Assembly: GCA_000226015.1 (NCBI GenBank)
Contig: JH152695.1
Coordinates: forward strand, 23,572-87,571
Direction: 5' to 3'
DNA from: Mnemiopsis leidyi
Lineage: Eukaryota > Ctenophora > Tentaculata > Lobata > Bolinopsidae
DNA: 64,000 nucleotides
In this document: one piece after another, positions 11,117 to 21,619 of the stretch
Numbering within the stretch: the first letter of the stretch is position 1
Layout: the number at the start of each line of letters is the position of its first letter
Program-made: the position numbers and the translations under genes
The notes under the pieces: model-generated
The model's input: the letters and a program-made list of their open reading frames with translations, nothing else
Told to the model about the DNA's origin: nothing
The model's database searches: none

Positions 11117-12179
11117 TAAGTAATCATTTAAATCAGTTAATCGTACTAAGATTTCTTTGTAAAGTTCTATGTCGTGGTGTATTGATAACTAGTAAAGGAG
11201 CAAGAATTTTATCATTCACGGTGCAATATAATTATTGTTATGTATTGTTTGAGAATTTTTAAAATACAATCGCAAACCTATTTTGGTTTATATTTCTAGT
11301 TATCTATTAAAGTGTACTTTTATCTACTTTTTTGCACTTTAAGAATAACATTTATGATTTTTTCTTCTGTTCATTTTATGGAAGAGTGTCAAGAGATTGT
11401 TTACAGACAATGCCAAGTAGACAGAGACTTACAAGTCTGAATATCCCGCTTTTTCCGGGTCTAAGAACTAGCTTAAAAAGTTTTATGAGTAATCAACGTT
11501 GAAATCAACGTTGAAAATCAACGTTGAAATTATCTCACACATTTATTTTTAAACTATTTAACTATAACATTTTTAATAGTAAAAATTATGAACTGTATAT
11601 TTGCAATTAAGTTAGTAAGTTATACAATGTTGATGTTAACTTATTAACAACTAATCGGCTTTTTACTTAAAATCCGAGCTTTTTACTTGATCAAATTTAA
11701 TTCATTTTCTAATATTTTTCATTAGAGCCAAAGTTTACTATTAAAATATCTGAGATAAGAATTTTAGCCAAGCAATAGTCCAAATTATTAATTTATTAAA
11801 TTGTGTCTAATCTATATTCCTATGAAATTTGTAACTACTTAATAATATGATGATTGCTTCAATGATCTTATTAAGTGAATGTTTTCTTCAATCTTCTGGA
11901 CTATAAAATGTGTGGATAATCCAGAGTTATCAGATGAAAATAAGAATTTTTCTATAACAAGACTTTTGTATAAAAATTTGCAGATCGACTACATTAACAT
12001 ATACCTGTATCGTAGCCACATGTACAAAGTACATTCATATGCCTCCTGTAGGCTACGTTTTATAGTTCGAATTGAAACTCATCAATTTATCCCATACCTA
12101 GTATATAGGAGAAGTTAATTACCAGACACAAAGAACAAACGGATGCTCTTGAAGTACATGTGCATATAGTTTTTCTGTG
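11117..12179. other. Intergenic, cold-shock-domain gene to PTP
   Basis: Very AT-rich. At 11494-11532 the unit tcaacgttgaaa is repeated three times; each copy contains the palindrome tcaacgttga. An open frame at 11879-12118 has no recognisable features and I do not call it. Confidence 0.4.
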
Positions 12180-13249
12180 ATGAATGAAATCATGAAGTTA
12201 GGGGTGCCGAAGCTGTTTGAGATTCTGGAGAAACACGACGAATGGCAAAGTTTTTACTACAGCATTGAAAACAGGTTCCCTCGCCTTTCAGCGACTGAAG
12301 GCCAAACCTCACAGAACATGCCCAAAAACAGATACTGCAATGTCTGGCCATGGAATGATAGTCGAGTGAGGTTAAATGGGATGCGTGATTACATAAACGC
12401 TTCCCATATCAAATCTCCAATTGTCCAACATAGATACATCGCTGCCCAAGTAAGCAAAGCTTGAACATTTGTAACCGAACATTTTTCATTTTTGTAAATC
12501 AGAACATTACAGTTTTTATTTCAAGTCAACTTTAATTAAGGTTATTATAATAAGAACTTTTAAAGTAAAGAACTTTTAAAGTAAAACTCACATTTTTGCA
12601 TCACCAGGAACCACTGTCAGGCAACAGTTACACAAGTACAAAAGATGACTTCTGGGAAATGGTGTGGGAACAAAACAGTTGCGTGATCATCATGCTGAAC
12701 GACCCATCAGAGAACAACTCCTACAAGAAGCTGAGAAGCTATCCGTACTTTCCCACAAACATACACGGTTATGCAGCGTATACAGGCGAGTGTATCAAAG
12801 TCAGGCTGGTGTCTCGACAAGATAAACAGTGCTATGTTCACAGCACCCTGGAACTCACGTACAGATCAAATCCTCCCCGAGAAATCCAACATCTCCAGTT
12901 TAAAGGGTGGGGTGACTACGAGGTCCCGGACTCGGCTGCTGCTGAATTCTATACATTCCTCTGTGAAGCTCGGAGTTTGTTTGAGGGACTTGCTGGACCT
13001 CCAGTAGTACATTGTTCAGCTGGAGTTGGTCGTACTGGGACGTTTATTCTAGCTGATGTTATCTTGGAGATAGCTAAAGAGAAGAAGAGTTTGAACATTG
13101 ATGTGAAGAAAGTGTTGGAGAAACTGAGGAGACAGAGAATGTGGCTTGTGCAGACACCAGAACAGCTTAGGTTTTGTTTCATGGTAATTTTGGAGGGGAT
13201 CAAGAGTTTTGATACCACTGGGTTTAATGGTACGAGAATTTCCGTTTGA
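12180..13249 (+). CDS. Non-receptor protein tyrosine phosphatase, PTP1B/TC-PTP type
   Basis: Two exons, 12180-12449 and 12608-13249, joined in phase 0 (caa|gtaagc; caccag|gaa), give 303 residues: a single catalytic domain with no tail. Order of motifs: KNRYCNVWPW, DYINASHIKSP, then across the junction YIAAQ|EPLSGN, FWEMVWEQ, the P-loop VVHCSAGVGRTG (catalytic Cys about 226) and QTPEQLRFCF. The closest family by eye is PTPN1/PTPN2, including DIKKVL-like and RRQRMWLVQT segments. Two odd points: the WPD loop reads WGDYEVPDS (Pro replaced by Gly at about residue 192, with the general-acid Asp kept), and the usual KCxxYWP stretch is KLRSYPYFP. The enzyme should still be active, perhaps with altered loop dynamics. 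No membrane anchor or SH2 domain is visible in this window. Confidence 0.92.
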
Positions 13250-14001
13250 CTTGATCTATTTCTAGGATTGCTTAGTACTTTCAATCTTGGTGCTTGGTGG
13301 ATTAAGCTTTATCTGCGGTTTATATGTATAAAGGTTTAGTAAGTACAGAATTTACAATGTTTTATCCTGTAAATTTAATTCTATCCATCACCGTGTATAA
13401 TATAGATTTTGGATATTTTTCATATAGTACCTATAGTACCTATACCCTCCAGATAAGATTTTTTAGTGCAGAGTATGTTTTTGACGTTTTGACCATTTTA
13501 ATGTTTATGGTGATAATTTTTGTGATATGAATGAAATTGCGTTTGTTGTTTTGATATTGTAGTTGGTTTAATACTTAATTAGTTTCTAAGGTTTTATGAT
13601 ATTGTAACTTGTATAAATTTCCTCCTTGAGTGCCTTGGTATTTATAGTTTCTGTAAATGTTTATGTTAATTGTTTATTTCTTGTCATTACTTTGAACCAT
13701 TAAGTTAAAGATTTCTGGTTTGCACATACTCTTGATATCGATGTGACATTACACATGAATGGGGTGTGACTTGTAGTCACTAGAACAATAGAACTCAAGA
13801 TCAATGGTTTTCAAAATCAGGAAAAATCGAAAAATCTTACACCTACAACTGATCAACCGTATTTTACATTCTTATAACCAGAAATGATTATCAAACTACA
13901 TATCTATAATAATTATATTTCAATAATCAATTGTATATGATATCAATATATAATTATCTAACTTTCTTGTTGGATCACGTGACCTGATATTGTAGCTGGA
14001 G
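13250..14001. other. PTP 3' region and HDAC upstream region
   Basis: AT-rich and non-coding. The palindrome TCACGTGA with its CACGTG core at 13976-13981 lies only 21 bases upstream of the HDAC start codon; an acceptor-like attgtag ends at 13995. The E-box could be a proximal promoter element or lie inside an upstream intron or outron. Confidence 0.45.
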
Positions 14002-17000
14002 ATGACGGCGGGAGGCAACAAGAAGCGGGTGTGTTACTACTACGATGGAGATGTCGGTAACTACTACTACGGTCCTAATCACCCCATGAAACCACACCGG
14101 ATAAGGATGACTCACAACTTGCTCCTTAACTACGGACTCTACAGAAAGATGGAGATCTATGTGGGTTTATCTTTGAAGCATGTTTTGATTTCTGGTAGCT
14201 GACATGTTTGTACAAATACCTTAAAAGTTCTCTATTCACAACGTTGATTTACCACTTATTGGAATCAGTAATGACTTTTAATCAACTTTTTATTGCTATT
14301 CAACCTCATTACTGTGAGATATGAGTCAATAGTTGAATTGTTGATTTAATTGTGCTCATTTGTAGAGACCCCATAAAGCCTCGATGGAGGAAATGACAAA
14401 GTACCATGCAGACGAATACATCAAGTTCCTCCGCAACATCAGGTTTATATAATAGTGATTTTTAAAAGAATATTCTAGTCCTCCGACAGTATAATCTTAT
14501 CTTAGTTCCTACGTTTTCTTTCTCGTTGGGAAAGCAGGAACTTATCGTATGACAAAATTACTTGTATGAGCTTTTAGACACTCCTCAAATACCTTCTCTC
14601 AGACCGGACAACAGTGGAGAATATAGCAAACAGATGCAGAAGTTCAACGTCGGAGACGACTGTCCTGTTTTTGAGGGACTCTACGAGTTTTGTCAGCTCT
14701 CTGCTGGGGGTTCTGTCGGTTAGTAAGTTTAGTTATTCGGTCGTCCTTAGGCAACGTTATTTTTTGCCCGATGCTATCGGTGGAACTAGAATTAGGAAAG
14801 TTCACCTGTTGGACAACCTCAGAACCATTCCTCATCGGTATGCGATCCGTTTAATATAAAAAGTTTGATAATGGTGCAATCATCAAAGTTTGGAAGTTCT
14901 TGCCCGCTCCTATCAACTGTATAAAGATTTTGTCTTCTTCTTGAATAATTGGTCAACAGAAACAAGTGAACATCAATCAGTGACTAATAGAATAGTCTTA
15001 TCCTGGGATAAAGCATCTACGATCTAAAAATAAGCCTCAATTTGTTTATTTGTCACGTTGATTAACCACAGTTGACAAGTCTAACCTTCACAGCGGGTGC
15101 TATGAAGCTGAACAAGCAACACACAGACATAGCGGTCAATTGGGCGGGAGGTTTACACCATGCCAAAAAGTCGGAAGCGTCAGGATTCTGCTATGTCAAT
15201 GACATCGTCCTCTCCATTCTCGAGCTTCTCAAGTTTGTTATGTTTTGTAGCTTCTCAAGTTTGTAATTTTTGAGGGTTGAGTATCGTTTGTTTCATTATA
15301 TTAGATATTCAAAACAGTGTGTGATCATTAAAAAGACAATAACATCTTTATCTGTTATCTTATAACGTTGTTTGATCAAATGTTTATTTCAATTGGTTGG
15401 TAACAATAAAGTTGTGTCCGATGTTTAACAAGTTTTCAAAACCAGGTACCACAAGAAGATGCTGTGTCCAATGTATAACATTTTTTACAAAACCAGGTAC
15501 CACAAGAAGGTGTTGTGTCCTATGTTTAACAAGTTTTACAAAACCAGGTACCACAAGAGGGTGTTGTGTCCGATGTTTAACAAGTTTTACAAAACCAGGT
15601 ACCGCAAGAGGGTGTTGTGTCCTATGTTTAACAAGTTTTACAAAACCAGGTACCACAAGAGGGTGTTGTATGTAGACATAGACATCCACCACGGTGACGG
15701 GGTGGAGGAAGCCTTCTACACCACCGACAGAGTCATGACAGTGTCCTTCCACAAATACGGGGAATACTTCCCCGGGACCGGGGATATCCGGGATATTGGG
15801 GCTAGTCTCGGCAAACATCACTCTGGTAAGTGCACATAGGGTCGTTTGGCTTAGAACACGCAATGCTATTATAGCAGGGCCCAATTCATCAATTTTTTGG
15901 GAAACCATGTTTTATTGTATAATTTCAAACTTTGAAATTCAAAGTCAAGTCAGTTGAGTTCTATTATCTAAGAAATCAGCTAATCTCTCCGCTACTTCAG
16001 TAAACTTCCCGCTACTTCAGTAAACTTCCCGCTACTTCAGTAAACTTCCCGCTACTTCAGTAAACTTCCCGCTACTTCAGTAAACTTCCCGCTACTTCAG
16101 TAAACTTCCCGCTACTTCAGTAAACTTCCCGCTACTTCAGTAAACTTCCCGCTGCGCGATGGTATGGACGACGATTCCTACCAGAGTATCTTCCAGCCGG
16201 TAATGGGTAAAGTTATGGAGGTTTACCGACCTGAGGCGGTGGTCCTGCAATGTGGCGCTGACAGTTTAGCTGGGGACAGGCTCGGTTGCTTTAACTTGAC
16301 TCTTAAAGGTAATATCTTGTTTTTTAAGTGGGGGAGGGGTACTCTTCAGATATCAAACTTATCTTGATCTAATGCAGAATTTTAAAACCTAGCCAAAAAC
16401 CTGACCAAGATTCCTGCAGGTCACGCTAAGTGTGTTGAGTACATGAAGAGGTTTAATTTGCCGCTGCTGTTGCTCGGTGGAGGCGGTTACACCATACGGA
16501 ATGTTGCGCGTTGCTGGACTCTGGAGACAGCATATGCGCTCGGCATCGACATTAGTAATGGTCAGTGGCTTCAATCTTATTGTTTGTTCAGGATGGTTGA
16601 GTTTACAAATTTCACAATTTTCTGGGACTCTTAATTTATTAAGATTTTGGAGTTGCAATGCTTGAAAGCTGTAAAATCGAAGTTGGTAAGCTAGACTCCC
16701 CCCAGATTTACCATACAACGACTACTTCGAGTACTTTGGGCCAGACTTTAAATTGAACATTCAGCCTAGTAACATGACAAACCAGAATACTACAGAGTAC
16801 ATGGACAAAATGAAGTGAGTCCAGTTTCGTGTATCTGGTTGTTTTTTATTTTCATTGTTCTCGACTTTTTCCTTTTTCATTTTTCTCGTTTTTACTTGGA
16901 CATTCGGTGAAGAATTAGCATTACATTCCACATTTTAGGGCGAAAGTATTTGAAAATCTGAAGTATTTGGGAGGCCCCCCGAGTGTCCAGATGCAGGACA

Positions 17001-18201
17001 TTCCAACAGATGCCATGCCGGAGAGAGAAGAGGATGAGGACAAAAGAAACAAGGACGTCAGAATTTCCAGTTAGTCTCAATTTTTTTTCGAGTATTGTAA
17101 TTCCTATTTTCATCATGTTTTTGTCCCGAATACATTCATTTTCTCACGGACTATGCTGTATTTTGCTAAAGTTCTTGAACAAATTATTTACCGGTCCTAA
17201 TACCAGATGTCTAACGTTTTAAAACGTTTTAAAACGTTTTAAAAATCCTTGTTTTAAACTTGTAAGTTTTACCTAACGCTTTGTACCCAGTACGGGACCG
17301 GGACAACCGCATAACATGTGACGAGGAATTCAGCGACAGCGAGGACGAGGGTAACGAGGCAGGAGGAAGGAAAGATAATCACAACTATAAACATAGCACT
17401 AAGAGACCCGTGAGTTTTTTATTTGACTCAGTATTGGAAAAGTTGTGATTCGGAGGTTTCAACTCTCAGTTATTGCTGATTTTCTTGGAACTAGATTTAA
17501 TCATGTTTGATTTCAGAGGATGAACCCTATGAATATGACACACATGGTTGCCAACGAAAGTGGTGATAAGGTATTTTGATTACAAATGACTCATTATGTA
17601 ACTACACTCTCATCCATTCCATGCAACCTTTTTACTGTCGCGCTTTAGAGATCCAAATGATTGGAGATCTGTGACATTGCTGTAACGATTGCTGCGACAG
17701 TCCTGTGAAAATCTGGTTGCTTGGTTGTTCATTCTGATTTCTGTTTTTCTAGGTGGGAATCGCCAACCAAGCCGGAGCAAGATCACAGAGCCAGACAAAC
17801 CAAGGTTCTTTTTGTTTTTACTTAACTTTTAAAGATTTGCTAAATCTTAAGTCAATTTGATAACATTTTTACACATTCCCAATTTTAGCTTGTCCAAACA
17901 AAAGCTAGTTATTTTGAGAGGTTCGCGCGCTACTAAATGCGTAGCGCGCGACAACGTTTTGAAATCACGAGTCACGTCAATTTTGCGCGCACATCACCTC
18001 GCATCAACAAGATTAGGCGATTATTCCATTTATTTGTGATGTCATTTCTTTTAAATCTTATCTTTGAACTTTCTCAATTCTCATGATACAAACTCAAACT
18101 GAATCACGATGTTAAAAGTGCAATCTTTCGGGGAGAATACACCGTATACGCACTACCTTGTTCAACTTAACAACCTTTATTCAGGTTCAAAAGAATCATG
18201 A
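14002..18201 (+). CDS. HDAC1: Class I histone deacetylase (HDAC1/2)
   Basis: Thirteen exons, all in phase: 14002-14160, 14366-14442, 14603-14718, 15094-15232, 15650-15825, 16141-16308, 16420-16560, 16706-16814, 16939-17069, 17291-17409, 17517-17570, 17753-17804 and 18185-18201. The sum is 485 residues plus stop; vertebrate HDAC1 has 482. The zinc-dependent deacetylase removes acetyl groups from histone lysines in nuclear repressor complexes. Catalytic parts are intact: [23 protein letters not shown], zinc ligands in [11 protein letters not shown] and in [13 protein letters not shown], and the [14 protein letters not shown] tyrosine loop. The tail keeps the acidic CK2-type [10 protein letters not shown] motif. 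The last exon (ending GSKES) is the least certain. The introns before exons 5 and 6 end in tandem arrays of their own splice acceptors. Confidence 0.96.
15411..15670 (+). repeat. 51-bp x5 tandem array carrying the HDAC exon-5 splice acceptor
   Basis: Five copies of a 51-bp unit, each with aaaaccag|gtaccacaag; the AG sites end at 15445, 15496, 15547, 15598 and 15649. The last one starts the conserved exon ([14 protein letters not shown]). Fifty-one is a multiple of three and the frame through all copies is open, so every acceptor keeps the HDAC frame and would add 17 residues per extra copy. Confidence 0.9.
15989..16152 (+). repeat. 20-bp x8 tandem array carrying the HDAC exon-6 splice acceptor
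   Basis: The unit gctacttcagtaaacttccc begins at 15991 and repeats every 20 bp, eight times, ending exactly at the exon that begins taaacttcccgctgcgcg at 16141. Every copy holds an identical tacttcag acceptor. Use of any copy but the last gives VNFPLLQ and then a stop. Confidence 0.92.
17921..17953. repeat. CpG-rich hairpin in the last HDAC intron
   Basis: The arms gcgcgctac and gtagcgcgc face each other around taaatgc. This is GC-rich in an otherwise AT-rich intron. It resembles the CGCGC-rich sequence at the start of the window and may be a remnant of the same repeat. Confidence 0.5.
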
Positions 18202-19214
18202 CCTACAACGCACAAAAATACGCTGGCTGCAGCAGAAAGATAAGGCCAGCTGCCACTCCTACTTCAGTTCAAACAGACATTTATTTCTCCCTTCGATTAA
18301 CTATATTATGATTTCTAATTTTATTTGCCGCGTGCAACGTTAAGTTCCCGTCGATAGCTGAACTGTCTTGTTTCTCAGATAGCGTTTCGAAATAATCGCA
18401 GTTGACAATTGATCTAAGTTTTAGAAATAAGCTTTACCAGCTTAGCTATACAAACTTAGCTTATAAGTATTTTTGACATACCCTCAAAACCAAGCCATAA
18501 ATTTATGAAATTATGAATTTCGTTATGCCTTATTGAGACGTCAGTACAACTGACAAGCATGTTGATAAATGGGTCGCACTATTTGTTAGGCGTCGCCTTG
18601 CGCCGTTACCAAGATGTGAATTTGTTGTTTGTCTTTATGAACTATGACGTATTGCAAATTATAGCTGAGAGGTTTTCCAACTATATTGCTTTCATATTAT
18701 CTATCATATTATGTAATATGTGTCCCTTCTTTGCATGTTCATTAATTGACACGTGGGTTCGAATTGAAATGCTTGATATTGGAATCTTTGTTGACTGTAA
18801 TATACAGCGAATCAAAATTTTGTACTACGGTTTATTTTCTTCCTTTGCAAGTAGTTCAAGATAACTACATACATTCGGTGTTGAATGTCTTATTTGATAT
18901 CATTCTAATCAATTCATTTTAATTATTTGTATCGCTGTGTCAATAGAAGGATGAATCTTGCTGTAACCATGTATAAAAGGATTTAAAAATGTCATCAATC
19001 AAACTCGCTTGTTTACAAATCAATATTTCTGGGATTTGTCCTGAAAGATTTGACTTAAACCCACTGCAGTAGGATGACCTAATAGAAACAAGTCCGGACA
19101 CCCCTCTTCAACACAGAACGTGAGTTTCTCTGGTTCACTGACATGGCTGTCGGGAATGGTCTGACGTATTTTCACACTTCTGCCCAATCAGATATTAATT
19201 TAATTTTTTAGTAA
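18202..19214. other. Intergenic, HDAC to Ig/EF-hand gene (convergent)
   Basis: The 3' ends of two convergent genes meet here. A 101-codon open frame at 18559-18864 is Leu/Ile-rich but has no homology that I recognise and no supporting splice or start context, so it is not called. Confidence 0.35.
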
Positions 19215-20765
19215 TCATTCTCCTTCCTCCCCACCCTTTGCCTTATCCTTATCTTTCCCCTTCTTTTTATCAACTTTTTTAGTTTCTTCCTTCCCCTCTT
19301 CCTTGTTTACATCCTCCCCGCTTTTCTTTTCTTCCTCGTCTAGTTGAAGATCCCTTCCTAAGGGCCGAACTGAGTTTCGTTTGGCAAACTTCATGTATCT
19401 AACATACTCATTGTAATTAACATGGTCAGCTTTCATGCAGTCCGAATTTTTAATGAATTTTCTAATCTCTTTCTCAGTGAGGTACGTGTCGGTGGCACAC
19501 ATCGCTTCTATTAACATTTCTTTAGAAATAAGTCCTTCCCGCTTCTCATCTAGTTTCTGAAATTCGGCATAGTGGTTAAAATCAAACTTTAGTCGAGTCG
19601 TTGCGGTAGTGGTGGTCTCTGTTTTGGGATTCGTTACTCGAATTCGGTAATGTCCTAGATGAGCGTGCCACACTTTCTCGATTGTCAATCCTACTTTTCG
19701 GTTGTCTTTCACTCTGACAGTCCCTGCGAAACAAATTTTATTGATTGTCTTTTTCACCTAAATTTGATGGCCGATGGAATGCCAATGACCAGTTTCTCTC
19801 CAAATCATTCTCCCGGATGTAAGAAGAGACGAGCTGTCTACAAGCCTGCCTTCCTCATAAACATGCTGAACTCATGGTACTCCACAACACCGTCCCCGTT
19901 TTCATCACTCTCCTTGATCATCATCTTCACATCTTCCTCCTCAAGTCCGGGGTTGGCTTTCCTCAAGGCGTTAGCCAACTCCTCATTCGTTATCTCTCCG
20001 CTCTTGTCCTTGTCGATCTCGTTAAACATGGCTCGGATTTTCTTTTCCCGTTTTGGATCTTCCACGATTAATTCCGTTGTTGCCGTGTCCTTCTCCGCTT
20101 CTGGGTCCTCCTTGGTTAATGTGATGGTGTATTTGCCGCCATCTTTTGGACCGAATTTAGTTAGGTTCAGGGTGATCGTGTTACCTTCGCTGATAGTTAC
20201 TTTTCCTGGAAAATTGTCGTAAAGATGGTTACACTTACATCACAATACCCTCTACTTAGTAAAACAAAAAGAGTAATTTGGCTATGGTGTTGGGAGAAAC
20301 TGGTCATTGGTATGAATACTTATTTCATTAAAATTTAGCGGCTTTTTCGATAATCAAGAAATTCTCGTATATCAAAGATGCTTAAGGTAGGATTAAGGCG
20401 ATCAGAACCAACCAAAAGGCTTTTTCACGTCTGCCCCGAATATCTTTTCTGAAAACAGGAATATTACATGACAAGTGAGTCTGACAACTGACAAATTTGC
20501 AGTTTGAATAAAGATGCTTTGTCAAATTATACAGAACTACGTTAACAACCCAAACAGCGGTTCTAGAACTGACGACGAAAACGTTCCTCACCCTCTTTCT
20601 CCTTCCCCTTAGATATGATGACCCTGCTCCACTCGACCTGCTCCTCGGTAACGTCGTACTTGCAGTGGGCTACTATCTCCACTGCAGTTCCGGGAACAGC
20701 GTACGTTTCTTTAGGAAGTCTGATAGGTCGTCCTATCAGCCCTGCGTGTTGGTTCCTTGTTATCC
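19215..20765 (-). CDS. Ig / EF-hand repeat protein (5' end not found)
   Basis: Three exons on the minus strand, 20765-20592, 20205-19846 and 19723-19215 (stop TGA), all with phase-1 boundaries. Exon 1 is the first half of an Ig domain (PGTAVEIVAHCKYD, then VEWSR). Exon 2 completes it (GNTITLNLTKFGPKDGGKYT) and adds two canonical EF-hand loops, DKDKSGEITNEE and DENGDGVVEYHE. Exon 3 starts with the second half of another Ig-like domain (KVGLTIEKVWHAHLGHYRI), then two degenerate EF hands (DEKREGLISKEM; NYNEYVRYM), and ends in a Lys/Glu-rich tail. The order is therefore Ig-EF-EF-(Ig half)-EF-EF-tail. The second intron needs a GC donor (gcag|gcttgt) to keep phase. There is no signal peptide in what I can see; I-set Ig with EF hands suggests a cytoskeletal or muscle-type Ca2+ protein. 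Upstream exons are not identified. Confidence 0.72.
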
Positions 20766-20769
20766 CTAG

Positions 20770-21619
20770 ATTTCATTCTTTCTGTGGTCACCATGCTTTC
20801 CATGGCTTATGTAGGAATGTTCAATATACTAAGGCAGGCTTGATTCCTTATCTTATTCAGGGCAACTATTGACTACATCGTGCGTTATATCAGATTGATG
20901 AATTCGCACAAATTTAGTGGGAGTTCTATGATAATTGTACACGACATATGATGATTTAAAATCTATCGTATTTATGGCATCTTGAAGCCATTTTCGGGGC
21001 TGAGGATCACGAGTCTTCTCGAATGTTGAACAAGATCAATGATATTTATATGTATGTTTATGACAGGATCGTAAACTTGGCAATTATTTTTTAAGGAACT
21101 TACCGACCCCTTCGGCGAAAATACACGGGCATATTTTAGCGCAGAGTCCCTGAAATAAGGGCTTTTACTTGACCATGGCAGCATAGCAAAAACTTAAACT
21201 ACTTCGTGTGGTTACGATTAAACGAAACAATCAACTTAAATTAAAGTGAAACTAAACAAAAATAGTGAAATTTAGCTAGATCTAACTCACCCCCATTGTG
21301 GGTCAACACGCTTCACGACATATTTCACCTCAATAAACTAAACACAGATTGCCGCATAAAAAAGTCTTCTCCCCAGAGCAAACTCTGCTGCACATGTTGC
21401 ACCTTCACGTGGTTTAAAAATAGCTAACTATTATGATATCATGTCACATTTATAAGCTTATTACGTTACTTCATCTCTTGTTATTCTAAGTATGGTTAAT
21501 TGATCTTATCATTAGCGATACAGACTTTACACCTGCTATTCACCCACAATGATAATTAATGCTCTATAAGTTTGTTATTCTCAAAGACCCCTTAAAAACT
21601 CGCAAACTTCAGGGATGAT
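20770..21619. other. Divergent intergenic region, Ig/EF gene and KCTD gene
   Basis: The missing 5' exons of the Ig/EF gene should lie here on the minus strand. A possible 46-base exon at about 21149-21104 (minus) has an acceptor tttcag, a donor tcg|gtaagt and the right phase, but little protein signal. The rest is AT-rich, with an acceptor-like acttcag ending at 21612, 7 bases before the KCTD start. Confidence 0.3.

Noticed and set aside
12540-12585. Short repeat agaacttttaaagtaa in the PTP intron
   Set aside because: Only two short copies, about 20 bp from the acceptor and not including the splice site; not counted with the junction arrays.
15384-15908. Open frames of 92-174 codons on both strands with repeated 17-residue units (for example KTRYHK and variants)
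   Set aside because: They are produced by the 51-bp splice-acceptor array inside the HDAC gene; they are not separate genes.
18559-18864. 101-codon hydrophobic open frame
   Set aside because: No splice context, start context or family resemblance; the region is the intergenic space between convergent genes.
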